In this document: piece after piece, positions 8,161-16,912 of the stretch
How the letters are laid out: every line of letters starts with the position of its first letter
Position numbering within the stretch: position 1 is the first letter of the stretch
NCBI GenBank assembly: GCA_036512155.1
Contig: DATCBD010000085.1
Coordinates: 78,842-142,841 of the forward strand
DNA length: 64,000 bases
DNA from: Palsa-739 sp036512155
Lineage (GTDB): Bacteria; Actinomycetota; Thermoleophilia; Gaiellales; Gaiellaceae
Direction of reading: 5' to 3'
Program-made: the position numbers and the translations under genes
Notes under the pieces: generated by a model
Database searches by the model: none
Told to the model about the DNA's origin: nothing
What the model saw: only the letters and a program-made list of their open reading frames with translations

Positions 8161-9395
8161 ATCTGCCAGAGGCCGTCTTTGATGACGGCGACTTTCTTGC
8201 CCTTGGCCGTATAGCCGGTCACCTCGAAGTCGGGGCTGCCGATCATGACGTCGAGGTGGACGGGCGACTCGTTCAGGGCGCGCGCAGGCTTCACCGAGCG
8301 TGTGCCGCCGAAGCCGGAGCCGAATGCGATGTGCGCCGTCGCGTTCTCGTCCAGCAGCGTGTCGAAGTACGTTCGGCCGCTCTGCCCGATACGCGACGTG
8401 GCGTCGACGAGCGCGACCTCGCCCAGCCGGCGGCCGTTCTTCTTCGGGTCGCTGTCGATGTAGCCGGCGACGAAGTCGCGGTCGCCCTTGTTCGCGGCTT
8501 CGAGCCGGACGAGCCTGCCGCCGCGGAACTCCCCGCGCAAGCCTTCGATCAGCCGTCCTTGAAACGAGAGCGGGAACGTGCACGTGAACGTCCCTTCCGT
8601 CGCCGTCGCGTCCGGGCTCGTGAACGTCTCCTCGGTCGGCATGTTCGCCGCGATGGTCGCGCCAACGTGCGTCTTCTCGAGACCGCCGAGCCACTGCGTG
8701 CCGGGGACGAGGCGCAGGTCGAGTGCGGTGCCCGGACCGCGCAGCTCCACACGCGTGAGTGCGAGCCGCGTCAGCTTCTCCGAGCGGCGCACGATGCCGC
8801 GGCAATGATTGATCCATCCGGTCGAGCCGGGCCCGTCCGCGTCGGTGAGCCGGCAGAAGTGCAGCAGGTCCTGCGCGAGCTTCCGTTTCGCCTTCAGGAC
8901 CGGCATCCGGGGGTAGACCTGGCCCGCCCAGTGATCGGTCGGCCAGCCGGCGATCGTCCAGCGCACGCGCATGGCGAGACTCGCGCGGCGGAACGCCTTC
9001 GTCTGGGCGCCCGCGCGCGCGTACTCCGTCATAATCCGTTTCTGCGGGATGCCGTCGAGGAAGCCGGGGTCGCTCTCGCCGCTGATGTAGATCTCCGCCG
9101 CGTCCGGCTTCATCAGCTCGCGCAGCCGCTGCTTGTGCCAGGGCGTGAGAACGCCGAGTGCGTCGGTACGGCCGTGGACGAGCCGCGCGCGCATGACGAG
9201 CGGATCCGAGTAGATGGCCTCGACGGCGTGTGCGCCTCCGCGATAGGCGGACGCCGCAACGGCGACCATCAGCTCGCGGTGCGCAGGTGCGCCGCGGGCG
9301 ACGATCGTGTCGCCGCGCTTGAGCGCGATGGACTTCGTGATCGCGTCCGCGTACCGCTCGAGCACCGCCGGCTCGAGAATCCCCCCGTCGTCCAC
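8157..9395 (-). CDS. M29-family (thermophilic) aminopeptidase
   Basis: This 412-residue protein resembles M29 metallo-aminopeptidases (AmpS/PepS/T type), which remove N-terminal residues using two divalent metals. Characteristic blocks are NMPTEETFTSPD, the LGEVALVD strand, TYFDTLLDENATAHIAFG and SPVHLDVMIG; these supply the Glu, His, Tyr and Asp residues of the metal and active site. Full length is as expected for the family. The GTG start at 9395 lies three bases after the stop of the STAS gene, so the two are probably co-transcribed on the minus strand. The 3' end overlaps the PLD gene by four bases. Confidence 0.88.
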   Translation of the reverse strand: MDDGGILEPAVLERYADAITKSIALKRGDTIVARGAPAHRELMVAVAASAYRGGAHAVEAIYSDPLVMRARLVHGRTDALGVLTPWHKQRLRELMKPDAAEIYISGESDPGFLDGIPQKRIMTEYARAGAQTKAFRRASLAMRVRWTIAGWPTDHWAGQVYPRMPVLKAKRKLAQDLLHFCRLTDADGPGSTGWINHCRGIVRRSEKLTRLALTRVELRGPGTALDLRLVPGTQWLGGLEKTHVGATIAANMPTEETFTSPDATATEGTFTCTFPLSFQGRLIEGLRGEFRGGRLVRLEAANKGDRDFVAGYIDSDPKKNGRRLGEVALVDATSRIGQSGRTYFDTLLDENATAHIAFGSGFGGTRSVKPARALNESPVHLDVMIGSPDFEVTGYTAKGKKVAVIKDGLWQI

Positions 9396-9398
9396 GGG

Positions 9399-9800
9399 TC
9401 AGGACGCTAACGCTTCTTCGACCGTCGCGCTGAGGTTGAAGTGCCGGTCGAGCCCGGAGACCTCGAGCGCGCGCCGCGCCTCGGCGCCGGGCGCGGCGAG
9501 GACGAACGCCTGCTTGTCCGTCATCCGGCTGCGGGCCTCGACGAGCACGCCGAGCGCGGTCGAGTCGATGAACTGCACCTCGCCGAGGTCGACGACGAGC
9601 CGTTGCGGATTCTCGTCCGAGCAGGCGACCAAGGTCTCGCGAACGTGGTGGGCGTTGTAGAGGTCGAGTTCCCCGGCCAGGCGCACGACGACGTTGCCGT
9701 CGCGCCGGTCGACGCCGGCGACGGGATCGACCCGGCCCCCCGGACTGCCCTCCACGACAGCGGATTCAACCACCAAACCACGCTCGTATGCTTGTTCCAT
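9399..9800 (-). CDS. STAS-domain protein (anti-sigma factor antagonist-like)
   Basis: This 133-residue protein is a single STAS domain of the SpoIIAA/RsbV type. The core strand VVVRLAGELDLYNAH is followed by LVVDLGEVQFIDSTALGVLV, where the Ser in DST is the usual phosphorylation site of partner-switching antagonists. No anti-sigma kinase is encoded next to it, so its partner is elsewhere. The start is uncertain: ATG 9800 lies inside the CCATGG that also starts hpnC on the other strand, while GTG 9755 would give a shorter protein that retains the whole domain. Neither has a Shine-Dalgarno sequence. Confidence 0.85.
   Translation of the reverse strand: MEQAYERGLVVESAVVEGSPGGRVDPVAGVDRRDGNVVVRLAGELDLYNAHHVRETLVACSDENPQRLVVDLGEVQFIDSTALGVLVEARSRMTDKQAFVLAAPGAEARRALEVSGLDRHFNLSATVEEALAS
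9787..9792 (+). promoter_or_regulatory. Putative -10 box (TATGCT) for the hopanoid operon
   Basis: TATGCT lies six bases before the hpnC ATG with no Shine-Dalgarno sequence between. This fits an actinobacterial TANNNT -10 element giving a leaderless mRNA. A weak -35 candidate (TTCAAC) lies 16 bases upstream inside the STAS gene. The same hexamer occurs before the second SOD gene and near the right edge of the window. Confidence 0.45.
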
Positions 9801-10605
9801 GGAAGTGGCCGAGGTCGCGGCCCGCGCGGCGGGCGAGAACTTCCCCGTCGGCTCGATCCTCTTTCCGCGCCGGCTGCGCCCGCACGTGCGCGCGCTCTAC
9901 TGCTACGCGCGGCTCGTCGACGAGCTCGGCGACGCGTACGACGGAGACCGGCTGGCCGCCCTCGACGAGCTCGCGGGACAGGTCGAGCTGCTCTTCACCG
10001 GCCGCCCCACCTGGCCGGTGCTTCGCAACGTGCAGCCGACCGTGCGCGAGTTCGACCTGCCGCGGGAGCCGTTCGACCGGCTGATCGAGGCGAACCGCAT
10101 CGACCAGCGCGTGTCCGAGTACGAGAGCTGGGACGACCTGAAGTGGTACTGCGTGCACTCGGCCGACCCGTGCGGGCGGCTCGTTCTCGGCGTGCTGCGG
10201 CGGCTCGACGATCCCGAGCTGGTGGCCGCGAGCGACTCGGTCTGCACCGGGCTGCAGCTCGTCAACTTCCTCCAGGACGTGCCGCGCGACCTCGGGCTCG
10301 GCCGCATCTATCTGCCCGCCGAGGATCGGCGCAGCTTCGGCGATCCGCCGCTCGACCGCGCAAACGGCGCGTTGACGGCGCTGCTTCGCTTCGAGGCGGA
10401 GCGCGCGGCGGGGCTGCTGGCGGCGGCGGACGTCCTCCGCGAGGGCATCGGCGGCCGCCTCGGCCGCGCGGTCGCGCTCTTCGGGCGCGGCGGCCTCGCG
10501 GCGCTCGACTCGCTCGAAGCCGCCGGCTGGGATCTCTTCACGCAGCGGCCGCGGCCGTCGCGGGCCCGGCTGGCGCGGGAGGCAGCGCTCACCCTCGTTC
10601 GATGA
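9799..10605 (+). CDS. hpnC: HpnC, squalene/presqualene synthase-family enzyme
   Basis: This 268-residue squalene/phytoene synthase-family enzyme is the first gene of a hopanoid operon. In bacteria with HpnC, HpnD and HpnE, HpnD makes presqualene diphosphate from two farnesyl diphosphates, HpnC converts it to hydroxysqualene and HpnE reduces that to squalene. The prenyl-diphosphate Mg-binding motifs appear as VDELGD and QLVNFLQDVPRD. The assignment as HpnC rather than HpnD rests on gene order and on sequence such as FPVGSILFPRRLRPH near the N-terminus. The start is head to head with the STAS gene, and it overlaps hpnD by four bases. Confidence 0.9.
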   Translation: MEVAEVAARAAGENFPVGSILFPRRLRPHVRALYCYARLVDELGDAYDGDRLAALDELAGQVELLFTGRPTWPVLRNVQPTVREFDLPREPFDRLIEANRIDQRVSEYESWDDLKWYCVHSADPCGRLVLGVLRRLDDPELVAASDSVCTGLQLVNFLQDVPRDLGLGRIYLPAEDRRSFGDPPLDRANGALTALLRFEAERAAGLLAAADVLREGIGGRLGRAVALFGRGGLAALDSLEAAGWDLFTQRPRPSRARLAREAALTLVR

Positions 10606-11411
10606 GCACCACGGTCGAGCAGGCGTACGCGGAAGTACAGCGGGTCACACGCGCGCGCGCGAAGAACTTCGCGTACGGGATCATGGTCTTGCCGCGTCCC
10701 AAACGCCGCGCCATCGCCGCGATCTACGCCTTTGCGCGCGAGGTGGACGACGTCGCCGACGGCGACGCTCCGGTGGACGAGAAGCGTGCGCGACTCGAAG
10801 CGCTGCGCGAGGCGCTCGACGATCCTCCCGCGACCGCGATGCATGTCGCGCTCACGGATGCGCGCGCACGCTTCGGCATTCCGCGCGCTGCGCTCTCCGC
10901 GCTCGTCGACGGCGGCCTGCAGGATCTCGTCAAGACGCGGTACGCGACCTTCGACGAGCTGCGCGCGTATTGCGAGAAGGTCGCCGGCGCCGTGGGCGTC
11001 GCGTGCGTCGCGGTGTATGGAAGCGATGACGTTGAGCGCGCGCAAACGCTCGGCATCGCGCTCCAGCTGATCAACATCATGCGCGACGTCGACGAGGACA
11101 GGACGCTCGGCCGCGTCTATCTGCCGCAGGACGAGCTCGATCGTTTCGTCGTGCACGAGCCCGCCGTCGGCCCAGAGTGGCGGGAGCTGATGGCGTTCCA
11201 GGCAGCACGTGCGCGCGTGCATCTGGATGAAGGGCTGCACCTGCTCGACTCGCTCGACCGGCGCAGCGCGCTCTGCGTGGCGACGTTCGCGGGGCTCTAT
11301 CGCGGCCAGCTCGACCGGATGGAGGCGAACGGCTTCGATGTGTTCTCCGCGTCGTGCCGGCTGTCGACCCCGGCGAAGCTCGCTGTCGTCGCGCGCGGGA
11401 TATTGAGATGA
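10602..11411 (+). CDS. hpnD: HpnD, presqualene diphosphate synthase
   Basis: This 269-residue squalene/phytoene synthase-family enzyme is predicted to condense two farnesyl diphosphates to presqualene diphosphate. The two Asp-rich motifs are EVDDVAD in the first third and QLINIMRDVDED in the middle. The LPRPKRRAIAAIYAFAREVDD stretch near residues 30-50 is typical of HpnD and phytoene synthases. It overlaps both neighbours by four bases (ATGA), giving tight translational coupling with hpnC and hpnE. Phytoene synthase is the main alternative, but the operon also carries hpnC, hpnE and shc, which argues for squalene formation. Confidence 0.92.
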   Translation: MSTTVEQAYAEVQRVTRARAKNFAYGIMVLPRPKRRAIAAIYAFAREVDDVADGDAPVDEKRARLEALREALDDPPATAMHVALTDARARFGIPRAALSALVDGGLQDLVKTRYATFDELRAYCEKVAGAVGVACVAVYGSDDVERAQTLGIALQLINIMRDVDEDRTLGRVYLPQDELDRFVVHEPAVGPEWRELMAFQAARARVHLDEGLHLLDSLDRRSALCVATFAGLYRGQLDRMEANGFDVFSASCRLSTPAKLAVVARGILR

Positions 11412-12634
11412 AGGTGGCGGTTGTGGGCGGCGGGCTCGCGGGCCTCGCCGCCGCGCTCGACCTCGTCGACGCCGGTGTGGACGTCACGGTGCACGAGTCG
11501 CGACCGACGCTCGGAGGCGCGGTGCAGACGCTGCCCGAGCGCGACGGCGATCCGCAGCCGCCGCCGGACAACGGCCAGCACATCGGGCTCGGATGCTTCA
11601 CGGAGTACCTCCGCTTCCTCGATCGGATCGGAGAAGGCAGCTCCGTGCTGCGCAAGCGGCTCGCGCTGCCGGTGCTGGATGAGCAGGCGCGGCGCTCGGA
11701 CATCTCGCCGAGTCTTTCGGCGCTCCTGCGGTACGGGCACGTGCCGCTGCGCGACCGCGTGCGCATCCCGATCGTCACTGCTCGCTGCCGCACCGCGAAG
11801 CCGCGGCCGGGCGAGACCTTCGGCGACCTGCTCCGCCGGCTCGGTACGAGCGATGCCGCAGTCGACCGTTTTTGGGATGTGTTCATCCGGCCCGCGCTCA
11901 ACCTGCGCACGGACGAGGTCGATCCCGAAGCGGGCCTCTTCACCGTCCGCACGGCGCTGCTCGGCCCGCGCGCCAACTCGGATCTCGTCCTGCCCCTGAA
12001 GCCGCTCGGCTGGATGCACGGCGACGCCGCCGGCCGCGTGCTCGGCGACCGTGTGTGTCTCGATGAACGGATCGAGTCGTTGGACGACCTGGACGCGGAC
12101 GCGATCGTGGTCGCGGTCCCGCCGGGCGAGTCGGCGCGCCTGCTCGGGGAGCCGGACCCAGGGCTCGAGAGCTCGCCCATCGTGTCCGTGCACCTGCTCT
12201 TCGACCGCCCGATCCTGAACGTGCCGGTTGCCGGGCTGCTCGGCTCGGACGCGCACTGGGTGTTCGATCGCGGCGCCCTCACCGGCCACGCGGCGCCCGA
12301 CGGTGGCCAGTACCTGACGGTGGTTGCCAGCGGCGTCCCGGAGTTGATGGACGTCCGCGGCCGCGAGCTCGTCGACCGCATGGCCGCGCAGCTGACGGAA
12401 CGACTCGGAGCCGCGGAGCTCGTGTGGTCGCGGGTCAGCCGCGAGCCGTACGCGACCATCGCGCTGCGGCCCGGCCTGGTCCGCCCGGGCGTCGAGACCC
12501 GGCGGCCCAACGCCGTGCGCGCGGGCGCGTGGACGGACACGGGCTGGCCGGCGACGATGGAGAGCGCGGTGCGAAGCGGACGCGCGGCGGCTCAGCACCT
12601 CTTGAGCAAGGTTCCTGCAACAGTCTCAGTGTGA
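11408..12634 (+). CDS. hpnE: HpnE, hydroxysqualene dehydroxylase (FAD)
   Basis: This 408-residue FAD-dependent amine-oxidase-fold protein begins with the dinucleotide-binding motif VVGGGLAGLAAALDL. It has PTLGGAVQTL in the usual second FAD contact region and a C-terminal block RAGAWTDTGWPATMESAV that resembles the second flavin motif. In the HpnCDE route it reduces hydroxysqualene to squalene, the substrate of the cyclase encoded next. It is coupled by four-base overlaps to hpnD upstream (ATGA) and shc downstream (GTGA). Phytoene-desaturase-like enzymes share the fold; context decides in favour of HpnE. Confidence 0.92.
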   Translation: MKVAVVGGGLAGLAAALDLVDAGVDVTVHESRPTLGGAVQTLPERDGDPQPPPDNGQHIGLGCFTEYLRFLDRIGEGSSVLRKRLALPVLDEQARRSDISPSLSALLRYGHVPLRDRVRIPIVTARCRTAKPRPGETFGDLLRRLGTSDAAVDRFWDVFIRPALNLRTDEVDPEAGLFTVRTALLGPRANSDLVLPLKPLGWMHGDAAGRVLGDRVCLDERIESLDDLDADAIVVAVPPGESARLLGEPDPGLESSPIVSVHLLFDRPILNVPVAGLLGSDAHWVFDRGALTGHAAPDGGQYLTVVASGVPELMDVRGRELVDRMAAQLTERLGAAELVWSRVSREPYATIALRPGLVRPGVETRRPNAVRAGAWTDTGWPATMESAVRSGRAAAQHLLSKVPATVSV

Positions 12635-14415
12635 GTGCAACACAGGAGCTGACCGCCCTCGACGAAGCCATCGACCGCGGGACGCGGCGACTGCTCGAGC
12701 TTCAGCGGCCGGACGGGATCTGGGTCGGCGAGCTCGAGTCGAACGTGACCATGACGGCGCAGCACCTGTTCTGGAACCACGCGCTCGGGCTGCGCACGCC
12801 CGACCTCGATCGCCGCATCGCGAACGAACTGCTGGCGCGCATGCGCGACGACGGCACGTGGTCGATCTGGTTCGAAGGGCCTCCCGATCTCTCCACCTCG
12901 CTCGAGGCGTATGTCGCGCTGCGCATGTGCGGCGTCGATCCCGGCCCGCAGGCGCTCGCATACATTCAGCGCGAGGGCGGAATCCCGAAAGCGCGGTTGT
13001 TCACCAAGTATTTCCTCGCCCTCTTAGGACAGTGGCCGTGGCAGCGAATCGTGCCGATCCCGCCCGAGTTCGTGCTGCTCCCGCCGGGCGGCCGGTTCTC
13101 GATCTACGACTTCGCCTGCTGGGCGCGACAGACGTTCGTCGCGCTCTCGCTCGCGCAGTCGCTGCGTCCGGTACGGCCGATCGACGTCGACCTGCGTTCG
13201 ATCGGCGCCATTCCCGGAGGCACCCGGCGGCCACTGCGTCGCGATCCGCTGCGGCGCCGCGCGCAGGCACGTGCGGAGCAATGGATCCGCGCACGGCAGG
13301 AAGCGGACGGATCGTGGGGCGGGATCCAGCCCCCGTGGGTGTGGGGGATCATCGCGCTGAACGCGCTCGGCTACGGCCTCGAGGATCCGACGCTGCGGAG
13401 GGCGGTCGAAGGCTGGCAGGCATTCATGGTCGAGGACGGCGACCGCCTCCGCCCGGAGGCGTGCCAGTCGCCTGTGTGGGACACGGCGCTCGCCGTGCTC
13501 GCGCTGCGCGCATGCGGCGTCCCCGCCGACCACCCACAGCTCGTGCAGGCGGGCGCGTACCTCCTGCGCGAAGAGGTGACGGTGAAGGGCGACTGGTCGA
13601 TCCGCGTTCCCGATCTCGCGCCGGGAGGCTGGGCGTTCGAGTACGAGAACGACAACTACCCGGACATCGACGACGCGGCCGTCGTCCCGCTCGCGCTGCG
13701 CACGCTCGGCATCGGCGACGACGCCGTCCGCCGGAGCCTCGACTGGGTCGTCGGCATGCAGTCGCGCGACGGCGGCTGGGGCGCGTTCGACGTCGACAAC
13801 AGCGCGATGTGGCTGTACAAGATCCCGTTCTGCGACTTCGGCAAGGTCACGGACGAGCCGAGCTCCGACGTCACTGCGCACGCGCTCGAGGTGCTTGCGC
13901 CGGAGGGCCATGCTCCGGCCGTCGAGCGCGGGCTGAAGTGGCTGCTCAGCGAGCAGGAGCCGGACGGCTCCTGGTTCGGCCGCTGGGGCGTCAACCACCT
14001 GTACGGCACCGGCGCCGCGCTGCCCGCGCTCGAGGCATGCGGCATCCCCTCGGACCATCCTGCGATGCGCCGCGCCGTCGCGTGGCTTGACTCGGTCCAG
14101 CAGGAGAGCGGCGGCTTCGGCGAGGACATCCGCTCGTACGCCGACCCGGCATGGCGCGGGCGCGCGTCGTTCGCCACTCCCTCGCAGACTGCGTGGGCGC
14201 TCCTCGGGTACGTGGCCGCAGGAAACGCTGAGGATAGAAGCGCGAAGAGGGCGGCAGATTATCTTTGCGCTGTCCAGCGTCCCGACGGCGATTGGGACGA
14301 GGAGCACTTCACCGGCACCGGTTTCCCGCTCGACTTCATGATCCGCTACCACCTGTACCGCATCAACTTCCCATTGCTCGCGCTGGGTCGACTGAGAGAG
14401 AGGCTTTCCGAATGA
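12631..14415 (+). CDS. shc: Squalene-hopene cyclase
   Basis: This 594-residue terpene cyclase converts squalene to hopene or hopanol at the membrane. The catalytic acid motif appears as DIDDAA near residues 345-350 (DXDD present; the usual Thr is Ala, as in other actinobacterial cyclases). Several QW repeats are visible, for example QRPDGIW, QEADGSWGG, QSRDGGWGAFD, QEPDGSWFGRWG and QRPDGDW. The GTG start at 12631 overlaps the hpnE stop by four bases. The length is slightly below the 630-residue average. It overlaps hpnH by four bases. Confidence 0.97.
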   Translation: MSATQELTALDEAIDRGTRRLLELQRPDGIWVGELESNVTMTAQHLFWNHALGLRTPDLDRRIANELLARMRDDGTWSIWFEGPPDLSTSLEAYVALRMCGVDPGPQALAYIQREGGIPKARLFTKYFLALLGQWPWQRIVPIPPEFVLLPPGGRFSIYDFACWARQTFVALSLAQSLRPVRPIDVDLRSIGAIPGGTRRPLRRDPLRRRAQARAEQWIRARQEADGSWGGIQPPWVWGIIALNALGYGLEDPTLRRAVEGWQAFMVEDGDRLRPEACQSPVWDTALAVLALRACGVPADHPQLVQAGAYLLREEVTVKGDWSIRVPDLAPGGWAFEYENDNYPDIDDAAVVPLALRTLGIGDDAVRRSLDWVVGMQSRDGGWGAFDVDNSAMWLYKIPFCDFGKVTDEPSSDVTAHALEVLAPEGHAPAVERGLKWLLSEQEPDGSWFGRWGVNHLYGTGAALPALEACGIPSDHPAMRRAVAWLDSVQQESGGFGEDIRSYADPAWRGRASFATPSQTAWALLGYVAAGNAEDRSAKRAADYLCAVQRPDGDWDEEHFTGTGFPLDFMIRYHLYRINFPLLALGRLRERLSE

Positions 14416-15416
14416 AGTTCCCGCTGCAGTCCACCGTTTCGATCGGCAAGTACGTCGCGACCCAGCAGCGCAAGGGCGAGCGCTATCCGCTCGTCCTCAT
14501 GCTCGAGCCGACGCTCGCGTGCAACATCGCCTGCATCGGCTGCGGGAAGATCCGCGAGTACGAGTCGAATCGCGCGCGGCTGACGGTGGAGGAGTGCCTC
14601 GACTCCGGGCTCCAATGCCCGGCGCCCGTCGTCTCGATCTGCGGCGGCGAGCCCCTCGTCTACAAGGGGATCGAAGAGGTCGCCGCAGGGATGATCGCGA
14701 TGGGCAAGACGGTCGAGCTGTGCACGAACGCGCTCCGGCTCGAGCAGTGCCTCGACTGGTTCGAGCCGTCGCCCCGCATGACGTTCGTCGTCCATCTCGA
14801 CGGCATGCGCGAGATCCACGACTACGTGTGCGACTACCCCGGCCTCTGGGACGTCGCCGTCGACGCGATCAAGACGGCGCGTACCCGCGGCTTCCGCGTC
14901 ACGACGAACACCACGATCTTCAAGGAGACCGAGGTGGGCGACGTGATCGAGATGATGCGCTACCTCACCGACGAGGTCGGCATCGACGGGATGCTCGTCG
15001 CGCCCGGTTACCAGTACTCGCAGATCGACCCGAACCTGACGATGACGCGGTCGGAGCACGAAGTGAAGTTCCGCGCCATCCGCGCCGCCGTGCGCAAGCA
15101 CGGCTATCGCTGGATCGCGACGCCGATCTACCAGGACTTCCTCACCGGCGAGCGGAAGCTCTCGTGCGCGCCGTGGGGCTCGATCACGCGGAACCCGTAC
15201 GGCTGGAAGGGCCCGTGCTACCTCCTCACCGACGGCATCTTCCCGACGTACGAGGCGCTGCTCGAGGGGATGGACTGGGACGCGTACGGCCCCGGCAACG
15301 ATCCGCGCTGCGAGCACTGCGGCATCCATTCCGGCTTCGAGCCGTCGTCCGCGTTCGAGTCGTCGAAGAGCCTCAAGGAGACCGTCCGGAGCATGGCGTG
15401 GACGCTGACCGGCTGA
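14412..15416 (+). CDS. hpnH: HpnH, adenosyl-hopene transferase (radical SAM)
   Basis: This 334-residue radical SAM enzyme adds a 5'-deoxyadenosyl radical to hopene to form adenosylhopane, the first step of extended C35 hopanoid synthesis. The iron-sulfur/SAM motif CNIACIGC is at about residues 37-44 and is followed by SICGGEPLVY, the usual GGE motif. A C-terminal cysteine cluster (CEHCGIHSGFEPSS) is near residues 300-312. It is coupled to shc by ATGA, and the next gene starts inside its 3' end. Its presence implies that the organism makes side-chain-extended hopanoids. Confidence 0.95.
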   Translation: MKFPLQSTVSIGKYVATQQRKGERYPLVLMLEPTLACNIACIGCGKIREYESNRARLTVEECLDSGLQCPAPVVSICGGEPLVYKGIEEVAAGMIAMGKTVELCTNALRLEQCLDWFEPSPRMTFVVHLDGMREIHDYVCDYPGLWDVAVDAIKTARTRGFRVTTNTTIFKETEVGDVIEMMRYLTDEVGIDGMLVAPGYQYSQIDPNLTMTRSEHEVKFRAIRAAVRKHGYRWIATPIYQDFLTGERKLSCAPWGSITRNPYGWKGPCYLLTDGIFPTYEALLEGMDWDAYGPGNDPRCEHCGIHSGFEPSSAFESSKSLKETVRSMAWTLTG

Positions 15417-15967
15417 CCTTCGCGTGCGCATTGCCGGCCGAGCGCCGGGCGGCGAAGAAGCTGGGGCGGACGATGCTCGTCGGGATGGCGTGCGCGCACG
15501 GCGTGCCCGAGCAGGACGTCGTCTCGTTCGGCATCGCCGGCTCGCTGCGCGACGACCTTCCGGTCGGCACGGTGATCGACGCGACGCGCGTCGTCGACGA
15601 GTCCGGCTCCGTCCTCTGGGAGGGGCGGCCGCTCGGCGTGCGGGGCGCGCGGGAGGGAACGATCCTCGGCGCCGCGGCGATCATCGACGACCCGGCGGAG
15701 CGCGCGAGGCTGCGCGTGAGCACCGGGGCCGACGCAGTGGACATGGAATCCGGCGTCTACGCGCGGGCGGGGCATCTCGCCGGCTGCGTCCGCGCCGTGA
15801 GCGACACGCCGGGCCGACAGCTTGGCCCGCTCGTGCATGCGTTCCGCGCGGACGGGAGCGTCGCGCCACTCGGACTCGCGCGTGCGTTCATCACGTCTCC
15901 CCGCGAATCGTTCCGCGCCGTGCGCGACGTGCACACCGCACTGAACGCACTCGGGAGCGTCGCGTGA
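15398..15967 (+). CDS. hpnG: Nucleosidase/phosphorylase, HpnG-like (adenosylhopane cleavage)
   Basis: This 189-residue protein of the purine nucleoside phosphorylase/MTA-SAH nucleosidase family probably releases adenine from adenosylhopane to give ribosylhopane (the HpnG role). The strongest signature is ADAVDMESGVYARA near residues 107-120, where the DMES segment contacts the ribose in this family. VVSFGIAGSLRDDLPVGTVID is the glycine-rich base-binding region. It is shorter than MTA/SAH nucleosidases. The GTG 15398 start overlaps hpnH by 19 bases; no better start is visible. Position between hpnH and ispH supports the hopanoid role over methionine salvage. Confidence 0.8.
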   Translation: MDADRLTFACALPAERRAAKKLGRTMLVGMACAHGVPEQDVVSFGIAGSLRDDLPVGTVIDATRVVDESGSVLWEGRPLGVRGAREGTILGAAAIIDDPAERARLRVSTGADAVDMESGVYARAGHLAGCVRAVSDTPGRQLGPLVHAFRADGSVAPLGLARAFITSPRESFRAVRDVHTALNALGSVA

Positions 15968-16908
15968 GCGGCAAGCGTGTCCTGCTCGCTGCGCCGCGCT
16001 CGTTCTGCGCCGGCGTCGACCGCGCCATCGAGATCGTCGAGCGGCTGCTGGAGCAGAACGGCCCGCCGGTGTACGTCCGCCACCAGATCGTGCACAACGA
16101 GCACGTCGTCCGCCGCCTCGAGCGGCTCGGCGCCGTCTTCGTGGAGGACGAGTCGGAGATCCCCGAGGGCGAGGTCTGCGTGTTGTCCGCGCACGGTGTC
16201 GCTCCGTCGGTGAAGGAGAACGCGGAGGCGCGCGGTCTCAAGGTCGTCGACGCGACGTGCCCGCTCGTGAACAAGGTGCACGCCGAGGCGCGCACGTACG
16301 CAGACAGCGGCCATCTCGTCGCGCTGGTCGGCCACGCCAACCATGTCGAGGTGATCGGCACGCTCGGCGAGCGTCCGGAGTCGACCGTCGTCGTCGAGAC
16401 GCCCGAGCAGGCACGTGCGCTCCCGACCGACCGGCCCATCGCGGTGATCACGCAGACGACGCTGTCGCTCGACGACGTCGCGCCGATCGTCGACGCGCTC
16501 TCCGACCACGTGGGCGGCTCGCTGCGGCGCCCGCACGCGGACGACATCTGTTATGCGACGCAGAACCGGCAGGACGCGGTCAAGGAGATGGTCGAGCTCG
16601 GTGCGACGCTCATCTTCGTCATCGGCTCCGAGAACAGCTCGAACGCGCAGCGGCTCGTCGAGGTTGCGAAGTCCGCAGGCGCGGAGGCGACGCTCGTCGA
16701 CGGCGAGAGCCCACTCGACGCCGATCTCCTCGACGGGCACACGACGGTCGGCCTCACCGCCGGCGCGTCCACGCCCGAGGAGCTCGTGCGTGCCACAGCC
16801 GACCGACTCGCCGCCTGCGGCTACGACACGCTCGAGGAGATCACCGTCGCGCGCGAGGACGTGCACTTCCGCCTGCCGAGGGAGGTGGCCACGGCCTACG
16901 GCCCTTAG
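15964..16908 (+). CDS. ispH: IspH, 4-hydroxy-3-methylbut-2-enyl diphosphate reductase
   Basis: This 314-residue iron-sulfur enzyme performs the last step of the MEP pathway and makes IPP and DMAPP. The three cluster cysteines are at about C15 (RSFCAGVDRA), C99 (DATCPLVNKVH) and C196 (DICYATQNRQ). Further conserved blocks are HNEHVV, SAHGVAP, GHANHVEVIGT, ITQTTLS, GSENSSNAQRL and GLTAGASTPEE. It overlaps the nucleosidase gene by GTGA. Its location inside the hopanoid operon links isoprenoid precursor supply with triterpenoid synthesis. Confidence 0.97.
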   Translation: MSGKRVLLAAPRSFCAGVDRAIEIVERLLEQNGPPVYVRHQIVHNEHVVRRLERLGAVFVEDESEIPEGEVCVLSAHGVAPSVKENAEARGLKVVDATCPLVNKVHAEARTYADSGHLVALVGHANHVEVIGTLGERPESTVVVETPEQARALPTDRPIAVITQTTLSLDDVAPIVDALSDHVGGSLRRPHADDICYATQNRQDAVKEMVELGATLIFVIGSENSSNAQRLVEVAKSAGAEATLVDGESPLDADLLDGHTTVGLTAGASTPEELVRATADRLAACGYDTLEEITVAREDVHFRLPREVATAYGP

Positions 16909-16912
16909 TCAC

